NCBI GenBank assembly: GCA_030323885.1
Contig: CM059186.1
Location: 149,828,407-149,892,406, forward strand
From: Branchipolynoe longqiensis
Lineage: Eukaryota > Annelida > Polychaeta > Phyllodocida > Polynoidae
Length of the DNA stretch: 64,000 nucleotides
Reading direction: 5' to 3'
Shown: one piece after another, positions 9,946 through 20,326 of the stretch
How the letters are laid out: every line of letters begins with the position of its first letter
Position numbering within the stretch: position 1 is the first letter of the stretch
Notes under the pieces: generated by a model
What the model saw: only the letters and a program-made list of their open reading frames with translations
What the model was told of the DNA's origin: nothing
Database searches by the model: none
Program-made: the position numbers and the translations under genes

Positions 9946-10304
9946 ACGACTGTGTTGCGTAGAGTTATAGCTGTTTTTGTAAATTGGCAACATCAAAGTG
10001 GCCAACATGAATTTAGAAAGATTCCTCACAGCTGAAGAAATGCCCGCCGAATATACTTCACCAGCACGGAATTCCCACCACCTGCTTGCAGACTGCTGCC
10101 TGCTTCTTCCACGTGTCATCCCTTTGAACAACAACACTGTAGTACTTGGATTTAATTGGCTTCCCTCGAGTTGTAGTAAAGGAACAACAAGATTTTTTTA
10201 ATTAAAAGAAAAGAAAACACAATTAAATAAAGAGGAAACTTTGAACTGGTTCTGAGCCACTGTAGTTATAAGTGGGACTATTAGCGGGAGGGATCTCGGA
10301 GGTG
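9946..10304. other. Unique sequence, no gene recognised
   Basis: The plus frame 9998-10201 is open but has no recognisable family or splice context. I see nothing else to annotate. Confidence 0.35.
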
Positions 10305-10715
10305 GGAGAGTTTCACGACCTAGTAACATTTGAGGTCATATCAGGACGGACAACTTCTATCGATGTGTGACACTGTGCATGTCTGGTGGATTTATAGCAC
10401 AATAATATCACACTTCATCATATTATCTTGACACTGATCCAATCAGTCCTATTCGCAGTCTAGTAATGACGAGTGCCAGGCAAGGTAGCGAAGAGTATCC
10501 CTAACATGACACTTGGCATTACTAGGATAGGGCAAGGACTGGTCAGTACAGTATCAGGATATTGTGACTGTGTGGGATATTAGATCATGTACCAGTGGCC
10601 TGGTCTCCCAGTGGGGCAGCATGATAAAGTCGATATGAGTGCGCACTATCACAAGTCGGTGACCGTCTTAATATGACCTGAGATGTTGCTAGGACGTAAA
10701 ACAACAAACAAAACA
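10305..10715. mobile_element. Two SINE-A 3' halves, head to head
   Basis: Positions 10305-10500 are SINE-A sequence on the minus strand (CCTAGTAACATTTGAGGTCA first). Positions 10505-10715 are SINE-A on the plus strand (CTTGGCATTACTAGGATAGG to TGCTAGGACGTAAAACAAC). The two copies point away from each other and lack their tRNA heads, forming a 400-bp imperfect palindrome. Confidence 0.8.
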
Positions 10716-11655
10716 AGTATCAGTTTTGCAAGTGTTTGCTTTGAATCGTTCGGGAACAAAACTTAAAGACCGCCTCCTCCACAGAAATTAGATAGCTACT
10801 TACACAAATAATCCATTGTTCATGTTGGCCACAACATGGGTAATTTAGCGCGAGGGGCCTGCACCTATATATTCAATAATATCTATTCGCCCGACTTAAT
10901 CAGTCATGGCTCTGTACTGAGCCCCTACCTAACCTGGAGGGTTACTATACACTATTACCTATGTTCACATCGGCTGATTATGGCGCTGACTAACAAACTC
11001 ATCATACACTTTCAACTGCTTCTGCAGCCGCCATGCTTAACGTGGATGCTGAGCTGACCTAATTAAGTCATAACATTTCATTCAAACCATATAGCTTAGC
11101 AGCTGAACCAGACAACACATATCGACACAGTGCCGGGATTTTGAGCCTCCCACCCACCCCAAACTCAAGAGTAGATCTGAGGGTTTGAGCGTCTGTTAGC
11201 CTACATTAAGACTATATTCTCATTTCTGTTCGGTGTTACCATTATCGGCTTTAAAATAAATGCCACTTTAAACCTATGTCGGTCTCGCATCGCTTAATTA
11301 GAGATATTTACATCGCAAATGGTTTCAGCAGCTCTGACCTCACACTGGTCATCGTGGCACGAATTATGTTCCACTGTGCTACTGTCGTGGGGGTTGTTCC
11401 TGCAAACATTGCACCTGGAGTGCAACTCAAACCCACATGTTTACTGCCACTCCGAGACTGGCGTACCTTTGCCGCTATAACCCCCCAGATGTTCCTAGGA
11501 CTTAAATCCCCAAGAAGCACATTGAGCCATACACATCATTTAGTTGAACACCCCCCTTTCTGCCTACTACTTCTAAGTTCTAGTCATAAACTGCCACGCC
11601 ACGCATAATAGCTATCGTGTCGTTTGTCTATTAGTCACGTGATACCTGTACAAGC
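10716..11655. other. Unique sequence with one 110-codon open frame
   Basis: The plus frame 11276-11608 and the minus frame 11308-11520 are both open. Neither has a recognised domain, a consensus splice context or a codon pattern I would trust. The rest (10716-11270) shows no repeats I recognise. Confidence 0.35.
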
Positions 11656-12300
11656 GTACTGCTGCTGTTGCCCTTGCAAGGCCCCCCCCCCCTCCCGCCT
11701 CCCACTCCCCCTCCCGCCCTCCCTCCCTCCCTCCCTCGCCTCCCTGCCTGCCCCAATCCGCCTCTCAGTGCGTGGGTCCATTAGCTATTAGGGGTGGAGT
11801 ACAGAGTGCTAACCACGGAACCCCGCCCGTCTCATTACAGTGTAAACATATGGCCGGTATCAGCCCCGCATTGATCGGGCGACCAGAGCGCCGGGCCCGG
11901 CCCGGGGTTTCAATGGATGAATGGCAACCGGCCCACGATGCAGATGTTACCGCTACAAGCCTCGCCCCCGCCCCGGCCCCGTCCCGCCCCGACCCCAGTG
12001 CCGCCTCGACTTTCCCCCTGGCCCCACCCAGCCCCCGACGGGCCCTCTTCGGACCTGCCCCGGCATGCCCCGCCCCGCCGCGCCGGCCCCGCCCAGCGTC
12101 GCCCCGCCCCGCCCTGCCCCACCCTGCCCAGCCTCGCCCCGCCTCGCCCCGCCTCGCCCCGACTCGCCCCGACTCGCCCCGACTCGCCCCGCCTCGGCCC
12201 GCCTCGCCCCGCCTCGCCCCGCCTCGCCCCGCCCCGCCTCGTCCCGCCTCGCCCCGCCTCGCCCCGCGTAGCCCCGCCTCACCCCACACAGTCAAACACG
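11656..12300. repeat. C-rich tract and 10-bp GC-rich minisatellite
   Basis: Positions 11680-11760 are CCCTCC-type polypyrimidine. Positions 11930-12290 are dominated by CGCCTCGCCC and CGACTCGCCC 10-mers, with the regular part at about 12110-12270. The frames of up to 241 codons over this interval are Pro/Arg-rich repeat translations. Confidence 0.8.
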
Positions 12301-12351
12301 CCCAGATATGGGGGCGGAGGCGCCCGCCCGCCGCACCAACATGGTTGTTTT

Positions 12352-12728
12352 GCTGGGGAAGCACTATAATGCCCGGTACACACCTAGCGTATACGATCGT
12401 TTTCCCGCACCCACCTAGCGTATACGATCTAAAACTGCCCAAAAATCGTGAGGTGTGCACTCCCCTAGCACACCTACCGATTGCGATTCACGACTAAAAA
12501 CTAATTTTAGGGCTAAAACGGTAGGTGTGCGCTAGCACTACGATTGCGATTCCCCATTCGAAAAATGAATCGGCCCGACTTCAGTTTTAAGCTGATCGGG
12601 AGTTTTAGTGCGCGAATCCTATACGCTATGTGTGTACCTAGCATAAAGTCGCCCAGAGTGCACACTGTCACAAGCCCTGACATGACCGCATACGTTGCTA
12701 GGACGTAAAACCCCCAACAAACAAACGG
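12352..12728 (+). mobile_element. SINE-A 3' fragment interrupted by a MITE
   Basis: GCTGGGGAAGCACTATA (12352-12368) matches the SINE-A word GTGGGGCAGCACTATAAAGT. The SINE resumes at ATAAAGTCGCC (12642) and runs to GCTAGGACGTAAAAC plus the tail. The MITE at 12369-12640 fills the break. ATA appears on both sides. Confidence 0.7.
12369..12640. mobile_element. MITE with about 30-bp TIRs, nested in SINE-A
   Basis: The left end is ATGCCCGGTACACACCTAGC followed by GTATACGAT. The right end reversed is GCTAGGTACACACATAGCG then TATAGGAT. The internal sequence holds further inverted words (ACGATTGCGATTC and related). The flanks are the two halves of a SINE-A, with ATA as a likely 3-bp target duplication. 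Confidence 0.75.
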
Positions 12729-12784
12729 GTATTGGCATCTTAGCAACATATAAGGTCACATCAGACCATAGGTGATGTTGCTAC

Positions 12785-12885
12785 TGGTTTATTGCGGGTT
12801 TTACATCCTAGCAACATCTACGGCCACATCAGGACAGCTACCGACCTGGGACAGTGTACACACATGGCGACTTTAAAGTCGCCAA
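12785..12885 (-). mobile_element. SINE-A 3' fragment
   Basis: GGGTTTTACATCCTAGCAAC through ACCGACCTGGGACAGTG to GGCGACTTTAAAGTCGCC is the reversed SINE-A 3' end. Confidence 0.8.
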
Positions 12886-12949
12886 GCAACATGACCACCA
12901 AGCAACATGACCCAATATCCAACTTATCTACATGATCTTCATGCTGAGC

Positions 12950-13119
12950 GACAGTGTCAGGATAATGTGACTGAGTGGGATATCAGGTCATGGTGCTGAC
13001 GGCCTGGTCCCCCAGTGGGGCAGCACTATAAAGCCGCCATGAGTGCGCGCTGACACGAGTCGGCACTCGTTCTGACATGACCTTAGATGTTGCTAGGACG
13101 TAAAACAACAACAAACAAA
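12950..13119 (+). mobile_element. SINE-A 3' half
   Basis: It runs from AGTGTCAGGATAATGTGACT to GCTAGGACGTAAAACAACAA with few changes. It lacks the head. Confidence 0.85.
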
Positions 13120-13134
13120 TCATACTGAGCGAAT

Positions 13135-13300
13135 CGTTCATTGATTTATGCTATTAATACCCGTTGCCAGGCTAATGTAGTGAGTGATGCGTATCAATTT
13201 TGTAAGTCGTTGGTTTGAATCAGGCAATGTTTCAGCAGACGACCTTCGACACAGGAAGCCAGGGCAGCGCTCTTACTGATTCAGGCATCCCGTCCACTCA
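13135..13300 (-). mobile_element. SINE-A 5' half
   Basis: It ends in the reversed head GGCATCCCGTCC and includes GTAAGTCGTTGGTTTGAATC. It is the complementary half to the neighbouring copy and lies in the opposite orientation. Confidence 0.75.
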
Positions 13301-13690
13301 TGGAGTCATTCACTTAGATTAGCATCGACCCAAATCAAGTTCCTCCGCCCCCCCTTGCACCATTCAGCTTCACGTTTGAAGGGTTTTCAGTGTTGTAATT
13401 ATGTGTCATATGATCTAGTATATGCATATAAATAAAGTAAATACAGGTACTTGCATCTTTAATTGTTGTCTTTTTTCTTGAAGATTTATATTGCCTATCA
13501 TGGATAAGTCTGAATACACTTGCTTTCACCATTAGACAGTTTGTCGATAGAAAGCCTGAGCCTACACTTTTACCGACCCAAGGGATTTTTAACCTCCCAC
13601 ACCACATAGACATGGTATGAGAGCAACTGGCCTTTGATGACGCTGTAAGTTATACACAGCGGTGGAAATCCAAATTGGCAGAGGTTGGGG
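13301..13690. other. Unique sequence beside a tRNA-like repeat
   Basis: No gene was seen. Positions 13620-13690 may be the body of the tRNA-headed repeat at 13691-13775, read on the minus strand, because it directly follows that head. Confidence 0.35.
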
Positions 13691-13775
13691 CACAGGAAAT
13701 CGAACCACCGACCTTCAGATTAGGAGTCTGACCTAGAAAAAAGTCAGACACTCTAACCACTCCGCCACAGAGAAC
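13691..13775 (-). repeat. Class II tRNA-like SINE head, second copy
   Basis: This is the reverse complement of the 1250-1334 element and nearly identical from GTTCTCTGTGGCGGAGTGG to the B box. The sequences diverge 3' of the B box. That shows a shared mobile head and not two tRNA genes. Confidence 0.7.
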
Positions 13776-14549
13776 ACCACAAATTATTTTTATTATCATT
13801 ATTTAGCCTCTGCCCGTTTCTCTACCCGCATACTTCTATTGCCACCTGGTGTCGGTAGCTCTCACTACCTCACTTATATATGTATACATATATATAGACA
13901 GTAAAACCTCTCTAACCAACCACCTCCACAGATCGTCCACTGCCATATATCGATTGCTTTATTTAGGTCCCAAACGATCGCCCATACAATACCATTGTAA
14001 TGATTTTTTTAATTCCCTAAACCGACCACCTCCCTATATGGATCATATAAACACTCTCCACGCCAACCTCCTGCCGCAGACACTAGCAGCACTATACCAC
14101 CACTATATTACATGATCACCACCACCCACCATTACCTACAGCATCACTGTCACCTCTAATTCCACCACCTCACCAGTAGCACTCACACTACCAATACCAG
14201 CACCATTCATGGTGTCACTATTGCATAACTTTGACATAACTGTCCTGTGGCCATATAGTGCTTACATATATCTATACATACAGGGACATATCTGTTTTAG
14301 GTAAAGATTGTAATTACAGGTTCGTTGCAACTATGCATTGTGTATAAGTATGAGCTTTAATGTAATATAACATTGGTTGTTCAGGTAGAAGATCACCCCT
14401 TGTGGAAGCTATACAGTTTCATGTTTGTGTTTAAATAAAACTCAACTCACCCTCCTGGTACCTGACCCGGCTGACTTCGGACGCGCTCCAACCTGCCCGC
14501 CTCCTGCTAAATGAATCCCAGCTCGTAATGTTGGCCGTTTGTACTGTAT
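13776..14549. other. Unique sequence; possible short GC-rich exon
   Basis: Mostly AT-rich with CACCACC patches (14100-14200). On the minus strand a 56-bp GC-rich segment, about 14451-14506, is bounded by an AG and by GTGAGTTG. I could not link it to a protein, so it stays unassigned. Confidence 0.3.
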
Positions 14550-15155
14550 CTAACTAACCCAGCCCAGACCATCTCATTGTTTAAAAGCGGCCAAATACAG
14601 CCCAGTCCATTTGACTGTTTAAACCAGCAAACTACAACCCAGTCCATCGCGTTTTCTGTTTGTTTGTTTGAGTTTTACATCCTCTCAACATCTTCGGTCA
14701 TATCAGAATGGGTACCGACTTGTGACAGTGTGCACTTATTGCGACTTTATAGTGCTGCCCTACTGGGAAATCAGGCTGCCAGCAGCATGACCCGATATCC
14801 CACTCAGTCACATTATCCTGACACTGAGCTAACCAGTCCTTGCCCTATCCTAGTAATGCCAAGAGCCAGGAATAAGAATCAATTTAGTGAATTGTTGGTT
14901 TAACTTGACTGGGAATCAAACTTCCGACCTTCCGCTTGGAAAGCCTGCGCTCTACAGAATTGGACATCGCGTCCGGTTTCTCACTGCCTGTACCTTGGCA
15001 AATACATACAGCCCAGCCCATCTCACTGTCTGAACCCTGCCAAACCCATCCCAGCCCATCTCAACGACTGTACCTTGGCCAATAGAGCTCGGCCAATTAC
15101 ATATTCTGAAGTCGGCCAAATACAGCCAGCCCATCTCGACTCCAGTCACACCGCT
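14550..15155. repeat. About 40-bp degenerate minisatellite, split by a SINE
   Basis: CAGCCCAGCCCATCTCACTG-type units with GCCAAATACA spacers occur at 14550-14655 and again at 14985-15155. A reversed SINE-A lies between them. Confidence 0.7.
14656..14980 (-). mobile_element. SINE-A, full length, reversed
   Basis: It runs from GTTTGTTTGAGTTTTACATC to the head at CATCGCGTCCGGT. It carries all body landmarks (CACATTATCCTGACACTGAG, CTTGCCCTATCCTAGTAATG). Confidence 0.85.
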
Positions 15156-15224
15156 CGAGAATTCACCTGAACTGCCCCTTCCCTGCGATGTCCCTCCTTT
15201 CCCACCTCCTCGATCTCCCCCTAT

Positions 15225-15712
15225 TAGTCTGGGATCCACAACCAGAAAAATAATTTTGATGTGACACCCCTGCTATACAATTTTTGGCAATTGGATTATG
15301 TCTATAGGGGTCTTGGACATCTGAAAAGTGAATTTGGACACTTTGAATGTATTGCGCAAATTCGGTAGACACCGTTTTTTGACGATAGGGTGTGACAACA
15401 GCAGCCGCCTAATTCCAGGGTAGGGGAAACTAAATCTAGTATATCATCACAACGCAAGACTCTACTGCAACAAATTACCACTCATTCTTTTGGTATGGAT
15501 GTAGGCTAAAACAATAAGCAGAGTAGATTCTGATTGGATTAACCTCAAGGTCACTAGAGGTCAAAAGGTCACGAAGGTTGTGGCATGCCCAAAATCTGGG
15601 ACGTCCATCAAAGAAGTGCCTATTAATATACCGTATCATAAGTTTTTTCACTAAAATACTGTTTCAGTCAACTCCTTAGATCCCCCTGATGATTTTAGAA
15701 AAGGGATGTGAG
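15225..15712 (+). repeat. Left terminal inverted repeat of the Academ-like element
   Basis: It matches the reverse complement of 20327-20829 through landmarks such as ACCCCTGCTATA, TATTGCGCAAATTCGGTAG, AGGTCAAAAGGTC and CAACTCCTTAGATCC. Similarity fades at about 15712. Confidence 0.9.
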
Positions 15713-16006
15713 GATTGGCAAAGAACTAATGGCCCCCTGTACATCTTTTACTAAGCGATATTTCAGAAAAAAAACTAATTCAGTGAATTTTCCTTCGTAC
15801 ATTTTATTGATATAACTCTCTTTATCCAATAGTTTTTTGTTATTATTTGTGAAACTATCAGTAGAAAACGTCTGAACTATCTGGAGATAAGAAAAAAAAA
15901 CTTAATAAGCAGTATGTTGTCATCCCAAGTTCATCATTCTAACAATAACATATAATGTTCCGATTACAACTACACCTAGTAGAAAATATACTTTGTTCTT
16001 GGTTAC
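15713..16006. other. 3' non-coding part of the transposon gene
   Basis: AT-rich sequence between the left TIR and the gene's stop codon. It is not repeated on the other side and no second gene is present. Confidence 0.5.
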
Positions 16007-16477
16007 CTAGTCCTCATCACTTTCGTTGTCTTCAGTCAGTCGCCCACATTTGTTTGGGTCCCCATTGCAGGTACATGCAATAATGCATGCCGACCCGGCC
16101 TTTGCACATGAACAGTTCCTTAAACAGCCCTTCTTGCACTTGCAGTACGTCAGTTTTGCCACTGCAGGTTTGTTTGGCTTACTCTTCATGACAGGAACTA
16201 ATCTTCCTTTGTCCATATATCTACCGTACTGTTCAACTGGGAGAAGAGTTGGATTGCTTAGATGGGCCTGTTTGTAGAGGCTAATGTTGCAAAGACTCCT
16301 GAGAATGTGGAAATGAAATGCATCTTCAGTGGGAGGTAGAGAGCGGAGGTCCCGTTTGCTTGACGCAAATAAATGGGCTCGTAACCTATCTAAAGATGAA
16401 TATCCTGCCCTTCCGTACAAATCACATAAGAAATCACATGCTTCTTTGTACAACATGAATGGGCAGGAAGAGTTCAT
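16007..16477 (-). pseudogene. Transposon ORF segment E: Cys-rich CXC C-terminus
   Basis: This 156-codon frame carries nine Cys at residues 112, 114, 118, 122, 124, 131, 135, 137 and 144 (CxC-x3-C-x3-CxC-x6-C-x3-CxC-x6-C). That is a tesmin/TSO1-like (CXC) zinc-binding pattern, followed by an acidic tail and a stop. CXC domains bind DNA or zinc, so here it probably helps the transposase recognise DNA. The frame is shifted relative to segment D. Its first residues are unlikely to be a real start; it is the 3' end of the transposase gene. Upstream of KEACDFLCDLYGR, sequence that I expect in relatives appears to be missing. Confidence 0.75.
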
Positions 16478-17366
16478 TCTTTTCCACCCATAGGTTTACA
16501 ATGTGTGGAAGCTGAGGATAATGGTACATAGCAAGCATGATGATATCTGTGTCGGTTGCGTGGATAACAAATATGCTCCTGTCTTGGCAGCTAGCAAGAT
16601 GTGCGATGATTCTCGTGTCGGCTTCCTCGTGTGTTTGGCAGCACAGCTCCTCCATCACATTGGTGCCGCTGTTGGTCACACATATTCCCTCTGCGTTAAC
16701 TCCTATTATAAGGGTAAACCTATCTGGCAGGGATACAGACTGCGACCAAGAAGATGACAGGTATGAGAGCAGGTTTGCCTTGTTTTTAGGGTTCGAAAAG
16801 AATGTTTTCCACACAGGTATTTTCATGTTATGAACAGGAATATACTCCGGTGAGTTTGCTCCCATTTCCCGTCTATGGCGCTCATCACTCTTTAGGCTCA
16901 TTGAACCAAAGTCATATCTATCGCCGACAAAATGCACTTCTGAACAATGTTTGGGTTTCATACTTAGAATCTTGTTTTTGTACCTCCCCTGAAGTTTGCC
17001 AAAATCACTTGCCCCAAGGGTCTGAAAACGTTGCACGAATGCCATGGCATCAATATCATACACCGGTTCCGATTCGGAGGGAGGCAACACTTTCATTGGT
17101 TCCCATGAATCATTAACCTTGTTTTGAAGAGTTCCTATAAAGTCAGATTTAGTTCCTTTGCGCATGGTAAATCCCCCAGTCTTGTCTGGCTCAAATAACG
17201 ATGGTGGATAGTCACTCCATTCGTAACTGAAGGCTTCAATTCTTGCCTCGTCACTCAACTCATGTGTAAAGCAAAGGGCCCTAGTAACCGAGCTTTCCTC
17301 AGAAATTAATTGTTTTACAGAGTCCTGCTTTTTTTTGCCTTGCTTCTGTTGTGTGGCAAAAGTCAT
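16434..17366 (-). pseudogene. Transposon ORF segment D: XPG/FEN1-like nuclease
   Basis: This 310-codon frame contains the acidic motifs of PIN-like XPG/FEN1 nucleases in order: VGDRYD (about residues 147-152), HEEADTR (246-252) and ATDTDIIML (270-278). A VYDIDAMAF segment (102-110) precedes them. The metal-binding Asp/Glu residues look intact. The C-terminal half of the fold, including the helix-turn-helix with its Gly-Cys-Asp-type core that I recall from relatives, is not visible. The frame leaves homologous sequence after residue 293 (NLW) and runs into unrelated codons. A deletion or rearrangement near 16485-16495 is the likely cause. It is in the same frame as segment C, separated by one stop. 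Confidence 0.75.
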
Positions 17367-17384
17367 TATCTTAGGGGTGATAAT

Positions 17385-17765
17385 TTAGTCAGCATCAGTT
17401 TTGCTGGCAGCCGTCATTGCCCCTAACCCAAGTTTTTTGGCGTCCACGAGTAGTGTTGAAACAAGCATTTCTCCCGTTGCAATGTTAACTAACTTATCAT
17501 CTGCGAGGGAAGCAGCAAACGGATTTCTCATTTTCTCTGCTACAGTGTCTCTCATTTTCAGTACCTTTACCATATCATCTTTATTCATTTTCTCATGATG
17601 ATCTGATTCAGAAGACTCCATATGTACCATCTGCTTCACACTCTCAGAGATCGGAATGGCACGGTTTTTATGTATTTCTCTCTTGTTAATTCTGCCTGGG
17701 TAATGCCCTTGAATAGTCTTGTCTTCCCTTCCTTGTAAGTTTGTTCCAATGCAAGGTCTGTCCAT
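17385..17765 (-). pseudogene. Transposon ORF segment C: linker region
   Basis: The genuine part probably starts at about 17669 and runs to a TAA at 17387-17385. It is Lys/Asp-rich with no recognised domain, and includes ISESVKQMVHMESSESD and FAASLADDKLVNIATGEML. The residues before KNRAIPISES belong to the wrong frame. The TAA is followed, in the same frame, by segment D, so a single nonsense change separates them. Confidence 0.7.
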
Positions 17766-18244
17766 ACTCCATTAAAGTCTCCATCCATCTTGTGCACTGC
17801 AAAATTACCCGCTTCAAATTCCTTGTGTACTTCAGGCGCAGTGTTAGGGAGGTCATTCATTTCACTTAGATAAATTGGCAGACAGGACATGTACTTGCTA
17901 TGTCCAGAACAGACCGTGTATGGTAGCATGTTTTGTGCCTCGAGCAGATGTTGTTTCCAAATGCCAACTCTTTCAGCATGGATATAACGTTTCAAAATGA
18001 GCATCATTTCAATATACATTCCCCATAACCGAGATGTTATAACCAATGTAGTCTCAAAGTTCTTCCAGTGAGATTGAACTAATCTTAGACTTGTCATGAT
18101 ATCACCAACAAGTTTTGTAACACTGTCTTTGACCTTCATTTGAAAGGCTGCCCTGAGACATTCCAACACAGATGACAAAGATGAGAGTAAGTCAAGTTCA
18201 TCTTCTTGCAACAACCATTTCTCAAAGGCTTCCCACTTGAGCAA
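17636..18244 (-). pseudogene. Transposon ORF segment B: middle of transposase
   Basis: It continues segment A after a one-base slip in a T-run at about 18245. It includes KWEAFEKWLLQED, HSKYMSCLPIYLSEMNDLP and GVWTDLALEQTYK. It ends by running out of frame near an A/T5 run at 17665-17669, where segment C takes over. Both slips are at short homopolymers. They may be real mutations or sequence errors. Confidence 0.7.
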
Positions 18245-19623
18245 AAGAATGCCTCACTGAGCAAGGAATGGTAACGAACCATTTTATAATAGTCCTTCCC
18301 TGCCATCACTTTATTAGCTGTTCCTCTACCACATATATCACTTGCAACTAGTACGTCTTCAATGCCGCTTTCTTTCATGAAGAAACCAATGGACCCCAAA
18401 AAGTTCTGTGCAATATGGAATCTGCCCAATCGTACTATAACATCTTTATATCTGGCAGGCTCCTTTTTCACCAAGCCTTTTATGATATCATATATTGCCT
18501 GGTCACATGTTACCACAGTCTTTGACAGGCCCAATTTCAGATTCAGTGTAACAAAGTAGTCAAGAGAGGTTTTGACAACATCTGGATTTGTAGGAGTTTG
18601 AGGATACATTGGACCATAGCCAATTTTAGTTTTCTGTGTCTGTTTCCTGGAATAAAATTCAAAGAATGCGTTCCAATTTGGTGTACAACAAACACTTTCA
18701 TCTTCACCTATCATCATCTGGGTTGGGAACATCCGAAGTAGAAACCAGACAATGTTTTCATCAACCAAATCATCACTGCTTATATTGCTGCCACAGCTAA
18801 TCTCTGTACCACGTAACGATCTAGCCTCTTTTCGGTCCTTCAGTGATAGATTACTTACAACTGGTTCAAATTTAACAGCTTCCTTAATTGTTACTTGTCT
18901 TGTTTTCTGAAGAGGAACTTTTCCAGTCCCAACATTGTTCTCCTTATCATTTGTATACTGATAGATAATATTTGTAGTTGAATCAAGACTACCACCATCC
19001 TCGGTTTCTGAATGAAATTTCAGGTTATCAAAAGCATACTGCGCAAATTGACCATGAACAACATTGGACGGAATAAAAATACCTTCTCTTTCTTCCCGTT
19101 CAGTAACCTCATTAGCTGTGGTTGTCAGGTAACGTTGGGCACTGGCATAGCTAATGCTATTACCAAATCGGTTTAACATTGTCACAATATTTTTACTATG
19201 CATTTCTTTGAGAATATGCAGAGCAACTCCTACGTGTTTAGGTATAACCTGTGTACCAAGATACCCAATAATGTCCTGGGCTAGGTTCAACACATTCTCT
19301 TTGTCATTTTCCAGAAGATGAACTTTTCCATCATCGCCAAGGCTATCATCATTGTCAGTAATTAGCCATGCTATTAGATTGTACAAATCTACTGGAACCT
19401 GGCGAGATGCTGTTTCATGGGATATCTCTATTTCTCTATCTTCAGGAGCATGCATTCGTTTTGCAATTGTTTTTACTTCTGTTCGCAAGTACTTTGCCAA
19501 AGGATATGATGTACTCAAAATGTTTTTGAGGAGGTTAAAATCAACATCATCCCCCTCACAATATAGCTGGTATTCATCTAATTCATTTTGCAGGTCAACT
19601 ATCTGGTCACACAATTCTTTCAT
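18136..19623 (-). pseudogene. Transposon ORF segment A: N-terminal transposase, RNase H-like candidate
   Basis: This is the longest uninterrupted coding segment. The likely start is the ATG at 19623, because the codon before it is not ATG. It carries conserved-looking blocks: GVALHILKEMHSKNIVTMLN (about residues 134-153), AFDNLKFHSETEDGG (199-213), VTCDQAIYDI (373-382), RLGRFHIAQNFLGSIG (400-415) and SGIEDVLVASDICG (421-434). Asp201, Asp376 and Glu424 are candidate catalytic acids of an RNase H-like DDE fold, but this is inference. I recall similar proteins as many dispersed copies in cnidarians and molluscs. Coding from about 18245 downward in this frame is out of register; segment B is the true continuation. 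Confidence 0.75.
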
Positions 19624-19638
19624 GCACAAACTAAATTA

Positions 19639-20086
19639 CTGTGGGGGGGGGGGGGGGGGTCTGGGGGTTGGACGTAATCAAATGAACAGGAGGGTATAGT
19701 CTAAACATTCACTATTTGGACTCATAATCAGATAAGTCACTGTTACATTTGTTATTACTTTACATAACGTCTAGGGCAACTCAAGAACGCACACCAACTT
19801 CAAAGAGGCCTAACACCAACATCCTGTCAAGCAGCCATGTGCCAGTGATGAATCTGCCTGATTCATCACTGGCTATTAGATTTCGCTGCTCGATTTTCGC
19901 ATATATGTGCGTTCTTGAGTCGCCCTAGACATAAGAGGCACTGAACTCACATGTATACATGTGCATTCTGCATGGTATATTTTTCCATGTGTTGATGGGT
20001 GTCATGGCCTATTCAATGCTGTGGGTTGTATTCAGGCACTTATTGGTAGCTAGAACTAGAACTAAAATGTTATTACTAGTACTTAC
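19639..20086 (-). other. Predicted 5' intron of the transposon gene
   Basis: On the minus strand, AAATG/GTAAGT at 20087/20086 is a strong donor. A C-rich tract ending CACAG at 19639 is a plausible acceptor, 15 bases before the ATG. The 448-bp intron would hold a G17 run (plus strand, 19643-19659) and the nested fold-back at 19769-19930. The exon upstream of 20087 would be untranslated leader. No RNA evidence is available. Confidence 0.45.
19769..19930. repeat. 162-bp fold-back element nested in the transposon
   Basis: The ends are GTCTAGGGCAACTCAAGAAC(GCAC) and its reverse complement with one mismatch. At the centre, 19841-19873 is a perfect hairpin: GCCAGTGATGAATC, a 5-base loop, and GATTCATCACTGGC. 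The whole unit can fold on itself. No second copy was seen in this window. Confidence 0.8.
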
Positions 20087-20326
20087 CATTTTAAAAACTG
20101 TGGCACTGGTTATATATCATTCTTGAAAATTATTTCTTTTTAGGAGAATTTACAAACCCCTTTTAGACCTGTCCTAGTATGCTATATTAGTTAATGGCTG
20201 AAATAAATGGATTATTACGCACATTTTATTTGACTTAAATGGATCCGTCCAAAAACTAATGCTTTTAGATATTTTTCCAAAACATAACTTAGAAATATGT
20301 CTACAGGACGCCATTTATTCTATATG

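Noticed and set aside
11276..11608. 110-codon plus frame
   Set aside because: The opposite strand is also open over the same bases, there is no Kozak-like or splice context, and no domain was recognised.
11765..12497. Long frames on both strands (231 and 241 codons)
   Set aside because: Generated by the GC-rich 10-bp array; opposite-strand frames mirror each other in composition.
14451..14506. GC-rich 56-bp exon candidate on the minus strand
   Set aside because: The acceptor is weak and the peptide matches nothing I know. It is noted but not called.
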